From Diphasiastrum complanatum (Eukaryota; Streptophyta; Lycopodiopsida; Lycopodiales; Lycopodiaceae): DNA of 64,000 bases. Each line of letters begins with the position of its first letter. The stretch's first letter is position 1. A model generated the notes under the pieces. That model did no database searches. It was not told the origin of the DNA and saw only the letters and a list, made by a program, of their open reading frames with translations. A program made the translations under genes and the position numbers. Positions 1 through 53,200 of the stretch are shown in pieces. Location of the stretch: NCBI GenBank assembly GCA_029204225.1, contig CM055100.1, positions 29,946,149 to 30,010,148 on the forward strand, written 5' to 3'.

Positions 1-290
1 TGGAATTTGTATGAAATGGTCGTCGGATGCACGTCAAAATGTCGTCGGATGCAATCATCGGACGAGATATGTTGGATGGGATTTAGTGCAAAAGCACTAT
101 CGGATGCAACAGCATCAACTGCAATCTTCGAATGCAATAGGAGCTGATGGAAATTGTGAAATGTAGCTCTGGCGAATGCAACATCAGATGCAACAGGATA
201 GGACGTCGGACGAAATTTAAAAAAAAATTTTAAGCGGCGGTTTAACCAAGAAGTCTTCCTCCCCTAAAAAAATGTAAGAGTGGTGGGGCG
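1..290. other. Non-coding stretch with dispersed GTCGGATGCA-like words
   Basis: No supportable gene. The word tcggatgca and close variants recur several times between about 20 and 210, in the same orientation, which suggests a decayed short tandem or dispersed repeat. Nothing else is recognisable. Confidence 0.35.
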
Positions 291-760
291 GTGGGTTTCT
301 GGACCCGTTTGTGGTTGGATGTGAATCAAATGATGATTTCAGATACAATGCGTGCTGATGGAAAGAAAATGAATGCAAAAACGCATGCAGACAAACAGAG
401 TCTCCGATTATCGAAAAATGTTACGTACAAAACATATCCAACACAAAAGTCGAGAACTCCTCATCAAGTATGGCATGGACACAAGCCTTGTGTCAGCCAT
501 CTGAAATTTTTTGGTTGTATATGTTTTGTTCATGTTTCTAAACAACTTAGAAAGAAACTGGATGAATAAAAAAATTTCATTACATTAGCAAATGAAATCA
601 TCCAGATGGATGTACATATATGTCTCCAAAAAGAGTAACTACTTCATTACCCTCTTGAAATAAAAGCACATGCTTCTCAAAATGAATATCAGAAAATTTA
701 TTGAATAATCATTCATACCCCAGAATTATATAAAATCAATCAATTCTCTGTAGTCTTGAA
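291..760 (+). pseudogene. Ty1/copia integrase C-terminal fragment
   Basis: The translation contains TPHQVWHGHKPCVSHLKFFGC followed by VHVSKQLRKKLDE, the conserved block downstream of the copia integrase core (usually TP-x-E-x-W-x-G-x-KP-x-x-x-HL-x-x-FG). A stop follows near 567, and recognisable but frame-broken copia sequence continues a little further. Neither the integrase catalytic core before it nor the reverse transcriptase after it is intact. This is a short relic and not a functional gene. Confidence 0.6.
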
Positions 761-769
761 TCCAAATTG

Positions 770-1960
770 GGAGCTTCTAAACTCTGACATCCCAAATCTC
801 CAACGCCGCATCTGAAGCTAGATATACCTTATATCTATGATCACTAGCTTTAGTTTTCAGGCCGAATTTTTCCACAAGACAAGAGTTAATGAAATTATGA
901 GTTAAACCATTATCCACAAATATCCTAACTTTATGTCCTTTATTTGTGCCTTTCAAACGAAATAATTCATTGAGCAAGAATGAAGCAATATTGAATGAAC
1001 ATTCACATTCTTCCAATTTTAGATTTTCTTTACCTGGCATCTCAATGACTTGAGCTGCGGGTTTCTTTCGCTCCAAATAAAACTTAATAACATGTACAAG
1101 CTTATTGCAGACAAAACACTCATTTGTCTTCTTAGCTTTCTTTCGAAACATTTGTTCTTTTTGCTTGAATCTCGATGCCATTTGATCTAGTTCACTAAAC
1201 TATTTGATTTGTTTTTTGTCACGAACTCATTTTTTTTTTTATTGGAACCCGATGGATTAGCTAGAAACTGCTTCTTGGATGCCACAACCATAGAATCATA
1301 AGCTTTCATGACTTGTATGACATCCTCGAAAGTCTGAAGCACGTTTTACTTACATTCATTTTGATAATCACTTTGCATATCTAAGATAAGCTGCCAGAGT
1401 GTCAATTTTGAATCGAATGATAAAATTTTATTCCATAAATCCATAAATACTTGCAGGTAAGATTCTAAGCTCCACGTAGCCATTTTGCAACTCACAATTC
1501 TTTGGTAATAGTCTGAATTGTCCGCAACCACAAACAATTTTATGAACACTTCCTTAAATTATTCTCATGTAGTGGATTTGGATTGCAAATCACGCCACCA
1601 TAATGAAGCCTTTTCTCGAAAGAACAAACTCTACACTCTCGATCTTTCTCTTCCGAAATTGCATGTACATTGAAATAACTGGTCCACTTGGTTAACCAGT
1701 CGTCCACCATCTTTGGCTTCTTCTATTTCTTCTCTCCAGAATAATGTTCTAGCTGAAGGCCTAGATTTGACGAAGACAAGTCTTTACTTGATTTGATAGC
1801 AATTCCATCTGCTATTCCCTCAAATTGTTTCAATTCTTCATCTCATTAAGCACTTGACTTGATTGCTGGTAAATCTGTAAATAGGTCGACATAGGTACCG
1901 TACCCTCAAGACCTGCGTTATCATATGCCATTATTGATTCTTCAAAATGAGAAATAACTT
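770..1960 (-). pseudogene. Degraded Ty3/gypsy gag-protease fragment
   Basis: On the minus strand, 1181 to 777 encodes a decayed zinc-knuckle region (CFVCNKLVHVIKFY) and then FVDNGLTHNFINS, which matches the aspartic protease block of plant gypsy elements. The same block reads [12 protein letters not shown] in the intact chromovirus of this window. Further upstream on the minus strand (about 1346-1960), broken frames give gag-like text such as KMVDDWLTKWTSYFNVHAISEEKD. Multiple stops and frameshifts make it non-functional. The active-site Asp is kept, but Ser/Thr at the next position is Asn and the Ala after Gly is Leu. Confidence 0.6.
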
Positions 1961-2394
1961 AATCAAATGACCTATTCTGAATCTTCCACTTAAAAAGTGA
2001 AAATATTTAAAGACCCTTATCCAATTGATTACATCTCAATAGGTTACTCACTTTCTTAAGCTTCTTCCGGTTAATCAATATCAGATTGATTTAGAACAAT
2101 GTCGAACTTTCACGGATCAATCAAAAATTTACGAAACTATGAGATTTTGACTTGCAAAATTTCATAGCACATGGCATGCTAGCAAATGTAGGTCGTTGGG
2201 ACTTCTAGGAGGACCAAGTCCGGGGCTAGGGCATGGTGCATTAGCTAGGTCCAGGGCTAGGAATCTCATGGCCAAGTAAAGTCCAAGAGGGCTATGAACG
2301 CAAGAAACTGCAAGAAGGCTCTTTGTGGCCCCTTGGGGTGGGCTCCTTATGGTCCGTTGGGTTGGGTATTCTAAACCCTAAGCCCTAAATCATG
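1961..2394. other. No gene seen
   Basis: Broken, AT-rich sequence passing into a G-rich stretch near 2200-2390. I see no conserved frame. The end near 2280-2390 already carries words (ccttgtggtcc-like) belonging to the palindromic array that follows. Confidence 0.4.
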
Positions 2395-2760
2395 AGGGAC
2401 CACAAAAGGCCTTCTTGCGGTCTGTTGCAGTGGCTTGGACCGCAAGGAGGCTCCTTGCGGTCCATTGTGGTTGGGACGTATGGTGGCTGGGATCGTACGG
2501 AACCACAAGGAGCCTTCTTGTGGTCTAGACCACCGCAAGGGACTGCAAGAAGGCTCATTGTGGTCCCTTCGGTGGCCCAAGGAACAACAACGGACCACAA
2601 TGAGCCTCCTTGTGGCCTCTTGTGGTGGGCTAGGTACCACAAGAAGGTCCCTTGCGGTCCGTTTGGCCACCGCAAGGGACCACAAGGAGGCTCCTTGCGA
2701 TCCCTAGTGGTGGACTGGAGCGCAAGGGACCACAAGGAGTCCAAGGAGCCCAAGTGTAAA
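2395..2760. repeat. Array of palindromic ACCRCAAGG/CCTTGYGGT hairpins
   Basis: GC-rich block made of repeated words ggaccrcaagg and ccttgyggtcc in alternating orientation. The clearest unit, 2437-2463, is a perfect palindrome with 13-bp arms around one central base. Further imperfect units occur near 2505-2530, 2590-2625, 2636-2665 and 2675-2702. Because the unit is self-complementary, all frames on both strands stay open and several overlapping ORFs look like proteins with repeated motifs. They are by-products of the repeat. Single-stranded forms should fold into serial hairpins. Confidence 0.75.
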
Positions 2761-2770
2761 AAAAAAAAAC

Positions 2771-2952
2771 TTGACTGAATCACTTGGCATGACAGCGTGC
2801 CAAGTGATTCAGAATTTGATTTTTTATTTTGTTTTGCCTTGGCAGCCCACCTCCATAGCGCACGTCGACGTGCCAAGGCGAATTTATTTGTTTTTTAATT
2901 TTTTTTCTCTGTGAATCACTTGGCACACCGGCGTGCCAAGTGATTCAGTCAA
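2771..2952. repeat. Nested inverted-repeat (foldback) structure
   Basis: A 19-nt sequence at 2771-2789 (ttgactgaatcacttggca) is perfectly inverted at 2934-2952. Each end is also a hairpin on its own: 2775-2789 pairs with 2798-2812 (15 bp, 8-nt loop), and 2912-2926 pairs with 2933-2947 (15 bp, 6-nt loop). The middle carries ccttggca (about 2838) and tgccaagg (about 2870) in inverted orientation around a 14-bp palindrome, gcacgtcgacgtgc. T/A-rich spacers separate the parts. The layout resembles a foldback/MITE element, but I cannot assign a family or a target duplication. Confidence 0.75.
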
Positions 2953-3960
2953 AAATAATTTTTTTTTTGTAGCACAAGGCTAAAAATGTTTTTATTTTGG
3001 AATTTTATTATGGGATTTTTAAGTACATGCCAAACCACAATTCTTATTAATAAACATCAGGTAGTGGCATAAAAAAGATAGCACACCGTGTGCTCTTTGT
3101 ATTGACTCATGGCAAGAAAGCAAAAAATTTACTCGCAAAATGCCAAGCCCCTTTGGATGGCACTAAGGGTCAAGTCCTTTTTGTGTGAAAGGTGAGGATG
3201 CCACTTGAAATTAAGCTAGTCACCAAATTGTTGTTTGAGTGAATATTGACTTCTTTCCCTACAGTAAATGTATGGAGTGAGATAATTCCTTCATGTAAAT
3301 GTTGTACACATGTTTTGTGGAACTAATATCAATTATCCCCTTATAAAATAATGCAAACTACTTGTTTTTTATTTATATTTTACATCCACTCCCAATGGTA
3401 AAATTTACATGTACATGCCAAAGACTAAAACATATTTGTCAAAATTTTTATGTGGACAACCAACAAGAATGTGGATAGCCAATGAGGGGGTGACGCCTAT
3501 TAGCACTACACCTATTGCACAATCTTTCATGGGGACAACCTATTATTGACTCAATAATACATAACACATGATATAATGGGGATCTCTACATAAAAGTTTG
3601 ACTAGAAACTTTTATGAAAACAAAAACCATTATTCAAAAAATAGGAAAAAGTCATACTTGGCATTAGGTAGAAGAGACGGCCCTTGCAACCCATAATTCC
3701 TAAACTTCTTTAGATTCATTTTTTAAGATTTTATTTGTTGCAATTGCTTGACTTTTCAACTTGTTCTCCAAATTCAAGTGATAAAACCCTGGATTGAATT
3801 TTTGCCATGAAAGGCCAACGTATGCATAAATTTCATGGACAATTTACCCCAAAGCATGGGCTTTAGCCATAAAGACGATAATAGAGCTCATGGAAAATTC
3901 TCATAAAGCCTTCAATATTTGTTAACAGCATTAAAAGAATTTGATTGGCAATATTCTACC
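2953..3960. other. No gene seen
   Basis: AT-rich intergenic sequence with no conserved ORF, repeat or RNA motif that I can support. Confidence 0.4.
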
Positions 3961-4072
3961 AAAAGGCTCGTTGATCATCTTAGGGTTGGCTCAGTTGGTT
4001 AGGTTGGCATCCAAAGTTTCTTTGGTCCTAGGTTCAAGCCACCCTTGGAAACCAAGATGCACTAAAAGGCTC
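3961..4072 (+). mobile_element. tRNA-derived SINE-like insertion (copy 1)
   Basis: An A-box match, tggctcagttgg, lies at 3987-3998 and a perfect B-box, ggttcaagcc, at 4031-4040. Their spacing fits an internal Pol III promoter of a tRNA-derived SINE. The block is flanked by aaaaggctc (3961-3969 and 4064-4072), a plausible 9-bp target duplication. The body is under 100 bp, very short for a SINE, so it may be truncated. It does not fold as an intact tRNA gene. Confidence 0.55.
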
Positions 4073-4242
4073 ATCAATATTTGAGGGACAAGGTCCCTCA
4101 AAGACATAAAGCCCTCGTATCTGGCCTATAATTCTCACCAAAATGATCAAATGAAAGACCAACCGAGGAAGAACATATGCTTGAAGTTGGGTGATCAAAG
4201 TCGTCCAAGAGAGTGCTAAACCATTTCAAAGTGAATGTCCTA

Positions 4243-4378
4243 AAAGTTAAAACACCTATACGGCCCTTTGTGGTGTGATGGTAGAGGTTTTTTTTTTTGT
4301 GTGGGATTGACCATCCAAGTTCAAACCTTGCCCACGCGTGGGTGGTGTTCAAGAAACAAAAAGAAAGTTAATACACCT
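4243..4378 (+). mobile_element. tRNA-derived SINE-like insertion (copy 2) with target duplication
   Basis: A 106-bp insert (4258-4363) lies between near-perfect 15-bp direct repeats, 4243-4257 (aaagttaaaacacct) and 4364-4378 (aaagttaatacacct), with one mismatch. Inside, tggtgtgatggtaga resembles a tRNA A-box and agttcaaacc resembles a B-box. The 3' end is A-rich (aagaaacaaaaag). The combination of split Pol III promoter, A-rich tail and long target duplication indicates a retroposed SINE. It differs enough from copy 1 to be another family. Confidence 0.65.
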
Positions 4379-4511
4379 CCCCAATAAATGAGAATTCACA
4401 ATAAGCATCTCATACCAAAGACGCCCCATGGACTTTAATGGCACTTGGTTCGGTGCATCCCAATCCCAATCTCACTCCCATCCGCATCCCCACGGGGTTC
4501 AGTGTTTTTGC

Positions 4512-4647
4512 TTAGTTTCAGCACCACATGCACTCCCTGCACCATGTCAAGGACTGCTTAAAACAAGAATTTTTTTTGACCGAGGATTGCACAAGCACTC
4601 TGTGACTCCTTGACGTGGTGCATGGAGTGCATCAATGCTAAAACTAA
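4512..4647. repeat. Imperfect long inverted repeat
   Basis: The 42-nt arm 4512-4553 is the reverse complement of 4607-4647 with a handful of mismatches, around a spacer of about 53 nt. The arms contain gcaccacatgcactccctgc and its inverse. It could form a long stem-loop and may be a small MITE. No target duplication was found. Confidence 0.55.
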
Positions 4648-4699
4648 GTGGTGCATTGAAAATAAGTGGTGCGAGAGCTCAATGGCATATGGCTCCACT

Positions 4700-5974
4700 T
4701 CATCCCCCAACCCCAATGCTCTCCAAACAACACTTTAACTAAAGAACAAAGTTGTAGAATAAACCTTAGATATTTGAATTTTGTAGTTACTTTTAGTGCT
4801 TTTTGAGAGGCAAAAAGTTACAAATTTTGAACTTTTGTAGGTCCTCTCACTTGCTCTTATACATGTGTCACCTATAAATAAATAAATATAGCACTTAACA
4901 ATGGCCATTGGCAACCAGAAAGGTCATCACGTTTGAGATTTGTGATGAGATTGGTGTTCTTTTCTGCAGGCATGCATTAGCATTTAGGAGCTGGTTGGTC
5001 GGACCCATTTTCTCTGGGATTATCAAGAATTAGATTTGTTTCTCTCAATCTTACATAATAATCAAAATCTGGTCTTGATTTTTTGCCAATCCCATGTCAT
5101 CCTTGGAGTCTTGTGCATGAGCCTGGGACCCCCTGGAGGCTGGAGATCAGTCAGACAGACTGCAGTGGTATTGTGGGTTTTTCTCCTACCTGCACTTTCT
5201 GCATATATATGTATATATTTTTGAGTTTGGAGTTTCATCCATTGACTTTGTCTTTGCTCTGGAATTTGGAAAATAATAGGATAGATAGAATTGGATGATT
5301 AGAATTTAGGTGCTTTTTCTTTGTGGTTTCTGCAAAATTCTGCTGACTGCCTTGCCTGCCTGTCTTTGGGTGTGGATAAAAGCATGCCAAGCCTTACTGC
5401 TTGGCCTAATCCATTTCAGCACCTTCTCGGCACGTTCTGTGTTTGAATTTTCTCTCATGTCAAGGGATGCCTGCAGCCAAGAACACGAGCGGTGCAGCTT
5501 TATCTGATAGTCTTCTTTGACTTCTCCTCTTTCGATTGCTTTAACAGAGCGCCAAAATATCGTTTGGATTTATGATCCTATTCCAATTTGCTAGTTTTCT
5601 TCTGGGAGTTGTGTTACTGAAGCACTCTTTATCACCCTTTAGATTTCTGATTTTATCTACCCTGCTTGCGGGCATCAATGCCGTGTTGAGAGCCCACTTC
5701 CGCTTCAATCTGCACAGTCTGGGCACCGCTTGCATTTGACCAGAGTTTTCTGCTTTGTATGCTAACGTGGTTTGCGAGTGTTTGCTTTGTATATTCTTAT
5801 CTGCTGGGAAAATTGGAAAAAGTCACCTTGTTGCTGATGCATTTAGTGTGATTACTTCACGGGGGAATGCCAAAAACCAGACCACACTCCGCGTTTGTTG
5901 CTCCATTGTCGCTAGGAAGAGCAGCAAATGGAGAAAGGACTTTGCGGCTTGTGCAAAAATGAGAGCGTTCAGAA
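4700..5974 (+). promoter_or_regulatory. Upstream region and probable 5' leader of the CDPK gene
   Basis: This is the sequence immediately 5' of the kinase start codon. A TATA-rich stretch lies at 5203-5219. Pyrimidine-rich stretches and several upstream ATGs follow between 5240 and 5974. The transcription start cannot be read from sequence, and a 5' UTR intron is not excluded. The TATA assignment is tentative because AT-rich runs are common here. Confidence 0.35.

Positions 5975-5982
<8 letters not shown>
5959..5982 (+). promoter_or_regulatory. Seven-codon upstream ORF overlapping the CDPK start
   Basis: ATG AGA GCG TTC AGA AAT GGG TAA: a minimal ORF whose stop lies 5 nt after the CDPK initiation codon. 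Such overlap is compatible with leaky scanning or local reinitiation. It matters only if the transcript begins upstream of 5959. Confidence 0.4.
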
Positions 5983-49328
<43,346 letters not shown>

Positions 49329-49600
49329 AACTTGTCAATAGACTAGAGAATTTCCAGAAGGGCTTGCAGCGGTGCCTTTCCTTTCGATTAATTGATTTTT
49401 CTTTGTAGAAGAAATTATTCTGAATCTATAATGAAGGATACCTCCTTTAGGATGATACTGAAACATTTTTGAGATTTCTTATGTCTGAAGTCCCGTCTGA
49501 GCAAGGTGAAATCATGACGGTGGGGCTGGGTGGTATACTTTCTACTTTATTGCTGGGGCTCTTCACGAAATGTTAATAAAACACACTCTTTTTGAGCGGC
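49329..49600 (+). terminator. CDPK 3' UTR with AATAAA signal
   Basis: Sequence after the stop. AATAAA at 49575-49580, about 250 nt downstream of the stop, is a plausible polyadenylation signal. The cleavage site is not visible. Confidence 0.55.
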
Positions 49601-50789
49601 AGATTTGCGTTTGTAGGCTACCGATACTCAACAGCTAAAATCACTCAATACTCAACATGAAACAAGCTAAACTCACTCGAAACTCATTGAACTCTGTAAA
49701 ACTGAATTTGTAAATCTAGAAACAATTTGATACATGTACAATAACAATTCTATCATGATCTCCAGTAATCAAATGATTGCATGAGCAAATTCCCCAATGG
49801 TTTTCCACTCTTGCATGCGTTCAATAATGCATAGTTTTCTTGTTGCTAAAACCATTGTGACCTCCAATGATCAATTGAACAAATATTCCAATCTTTTCCA
49901 CTCTTGTTTGCATAACCACTCATTCATTGGTCACCAAATTTTTGCTCATTCGGAAGTTTTCCCACAATGTCATGTAGATCTTTTTAAAGGAATGTGAAGG
50001 CTTCCAAGCCAACATCTTACTTTTCTTATTTGCACATGAATATTCACCAACATTGGCAGGTATACCATTACTTGTAGAATATGTACTTATTAAACTTGAC
50101 TTTTTCTTGTTTCTCTTTGGTTTTCGAGAGACTATTGCAGATGTTCACCTAAAGAAAACACAAAAGCAGAGAAATCTTCTTAGCTAATTATGATTTTGAT
50201 TACTCTAGAGTTCTACGTCTAGAGTTCTACGTAGAAGAATCTCCGCTCTTTTTGGTAGGAGATCAATTATTGACTATGTTTGATGTTCAATCTATTAGTT
50301 TATAAGTGACACTTCACAGTCAGTTGAAACATTGGTTAGTTTGTTAAATGGTTTTGTCATTAATGTTAGAATTTCATTTTGTTTAGCTTAATGCCATATG
50401 ACATTGAAAGGCGGTTATATGTAGTTTTAAGTACATGTCATGGAATGACGTCATATGAAGACGTGAAACTAGTTTGGGACGTGAGGCCAACTTGAGGCTT
50501 GCCTATACGCACTGTGTATAGAGATCAATGACTACGTCTTTTGCCAAAGTGTGTGTAAAGAATTCATTGTCCTTTTTGTATCAATGTTTTGCATGCATTC
50601 ATGAATCTAATGATTGTTTTTCATTTGCACTATTAGATCCATATCGTTCTCAGATTTCATAGATATGTTAAATAGCACAAAAATTCACAATGGTTATAGG
50701 CCCACGTACGAAGTAAATTGTTGTACGGGATTTGTGATTTGATATATCGCTCGTGTGAGAAAGATCGAGGGAAGTTTGTTGGGACTATA
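49601..50789. other. Intergenic sequence
   Basis: No gene recognised. A tgttagaa word near 50364 resembles a copia LTR start but does not match the sequence after the downstream copia at 55252. Confidence 0.4.
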
Positions 50790-52030
50790 GAGATGGAAGT
50801 GCAAAGTGTTGCTGATCAATGAGGGATTGAGAAGTTCGATGGGGAGCGATATGAGCTTTGGAAATGGTGAATTAAGATGGTGCTGGAAGAGAAAGGATTA
50901 TGGAACATCGTGGAAGGAACTGAGCTTCCTCCAAAGCCTGATCGTGAAAGAGTCGTGAATGCAGAAGCAATGAAGGCGTTCAATGTCTGAGAGAGGAAAG
51001 CTTTTTGTCACTATATGTCTTACCTTAGGGGAGATGCCGGCTACCCAAGTGCAAGATGCGAAGGATGCAAAACAAGTCTGGGATACATTGGAGAGCATAT
51101 ACGAAGGTAAGTCTGTGACAAATGTGCTGTTGCTGAGGAGGCAACTAGCTACTCTGAAGATGAATGAGGGTGATTCATTGCAAGAACATTTGGAAAGGAT
51201 GAAGGCAATTGGGCGGCAACTGGAAGCAGCAGGTGCAGCTATAGAGAAAACGCATATGGTATTTACAATATTGGATAGTCTCCTAGCTTCCTATGATTCT
51301 TTGATTATGATTCTCGAAAATAGTAAGGTGGAGGATCTAGAATTAAACGATGTCATACAAAGACTGCTTCAAGAAAATGAGAGAAGAAAAAGCCAGTTGA
51401 TGATGGACGAGTTAGCCCTCATCGGAAGATTGACATTAAATGACAGAAGTGGGTGTTCAAAGGGACGATAGAAGCAAGGCTCAAATAATCTCGACCGATA
51501 GAAGAAGGCCGGAATGCGGAAGAAAGCCAGGGAAAACAACAGTTTGAGAAGTGGAGACAAATTATTTGTTATTACTATCATAATCCTGGTCACTTTGCAA
51601 GGGAATGTGCCAAGAGAGCTGAGGATATGAGAAGAAAGGACCGATGCAGGTGAACATGGTTGAAGAAGAACAAAAAGAAGAGGATATAGCGCTCATGGCT
51701 CTTGAAGATAACTCACATACTCCTAAGAAGTGGTGGAGGCAAAAGGTACCAATGGTAATTGATGTATCAGATTTAGAGGCTTGTTGGCATTTCTTGAATG
51801 TGAGGCTACCAACATTTGAAAATCTTCACGACATCATTCTACAGGAGGAACAAAGGCATGAAGTGGTAAAAACTCGACTTCCCACATCAGAAGATCAAGC
51901 AATGCTAGCCAAAGGGAAGCATAAATACAAGAAGCAACCCAAGAAGTCAAATGTGGAGGATGACAATCAAGGATCCACATCAGGCAAGAAAAAGAAAAGG
52001 CAATTATTTCTATTGCCAAAAGCCTAGACA
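50790..52030 (+). pseudogene. Copia gag, frame-broken
   Basis: Text runs EKFDGERYELWKW (about 50830), AKQVWDTLESIYEGKSVTN, QLATLKMNEGDSLQEHLERM and ILDSLLASYDSLIMIL (ORF 50983-51471), then two knuckle-like blocks: CYYYHNPGHFARECAKR (about 51565) and, in another frame, FYCQKPRHWARDCRKKK (about 52010). Each has lost one Cys of the CCHC pattern. Several stops and frameshifts. Confidence 0.8.
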
Positions 52031-53200
52031 TTGGGCAAGAGATTGTCGCAAGAAGAAGACGGACATTAAGAGGGGCAAAGTGAAGCAGTTGACCAATTTT
52101 GTCGAAGAAGAGAATGATAGCGATAACGAAGATCAAGGCACAACATTTGCGACAACATTAGCATCGCAACATTTTATTGATCACACGCATTGGTACGTGG
52201 ACTCAGGAGCAACGAGACACATGACTAGCAAAAAATCATGGTTTAAAAGCCTGGAGCTTACCGACGATGGAGATAGAGTTCGCAGGCGAATGGCGATGAG
52301 TGCCAAATTCATGGAGTTGGTGCAGTGCCTATTCAATTTCCTGATGGACCAGTGAAGATAATTGAAAATGTGTTGTATGTTCTTGGTCTTCACAAGAGTC
52401 TACTATCTGTTGGTACAATGACAGATCATAGGTTGAAGGTGGAGTTCAACAACAAAAAATGCCAGATCAAGGATGTGAAACAGGGTTTCAAGTTGATTGC
52501 TGATGGCTTTAGGGATAAAACTTGTGGTTTGTACAAGTTAAATGTTGTTGTTATGAAGTGTAATGCATTAGCATCTACATCTATATCACAAAGTGATTTT
52601 TGGCATAGACGCATGGGGCATTTGAACTTCAAGAGCTTGAGACAACTTCGTAAGCTCAAGATGGTAACAGGTCTACCTAGCTTGGATGACAAAGAAGAGT
52701 CCATTTGCAAGGAGTGCGTGCTAGGCAAGTTACATAGGAAGAAGTTCAACAAAGAAGGAGCAACAAGGGCAAAACGAGTGCTTGAGTTGATACACTCTGA
52801 CCTATGTGGGCCAATGAAAGTAATGTCTATTGGTGGAGCATTTTATTTTCTAACCTTCATTGATGATTACTCACAAAATACCTAGATCTAGCACATTCGG
52901 ATGCTTCAAAAGCTTCAAAGCATTGGTACAAAATCAGTCAGAGCTAAGATCAAGATACTTAGGGCAAATCGTGGTGGTGAGTATCGTTCCATAGCTTTTA
53001 CTAACTTTTGCAAGGATCATGGCATTAAACAGGAGTTTGCACAGGTTGATATACCTCAACAAAATGGGGTAGCTAAAAGGAAGAATCGTACCATTGTCGA
53101 AGCAGCTAGGAAAATGATGACACATATGGGAGTTACTGATTCTTTCTAGGGTGAAGCTGTCAAAACTGTTGTGTTCTTGCAAAATAGAAGCCCTATATTG
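52031..53200 (+). pseudogene. Copia protease and integrase, catalytically altered
   Basis: The protease motif WYVDSGATRHMTS lies near 52190-52230. The frame 52325-52885 gives the pre-integrase finger (FWHRRMGHLNFKSL...CKECVLGKLHRKKF) and the first catalytic block (LELIHSDLCGPM...FIDDYS). After a stop, 52901-53149 gives IKILRANRGGEYRS and QQNGVAKRKNRTI. The second Asp of D-D-E appears as Asn and the Glu as Lys, so the integrase would be dead even if expressed. Confidence 0.85.

Noticed and set aside
2371-2876. Several overlapping ORFs of 90-163 codons on both strands
   Set aside because: They follow from the self-complementary repeat array; the encoded text is repeats of the same nucleotide unit with no protein family signal.
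3981-4055. A functional tRNA gene
   Set aside because: A and B boxes are present, but no acceptor-stem pairing or proper anticodon arm could be folded; better explained as a SINE head.
50364-50740. 5' LTR of the copia at 50790-55205
   Set aside because: Starts tgttagaa like the sequence at 55252 but the following bases do not match it.
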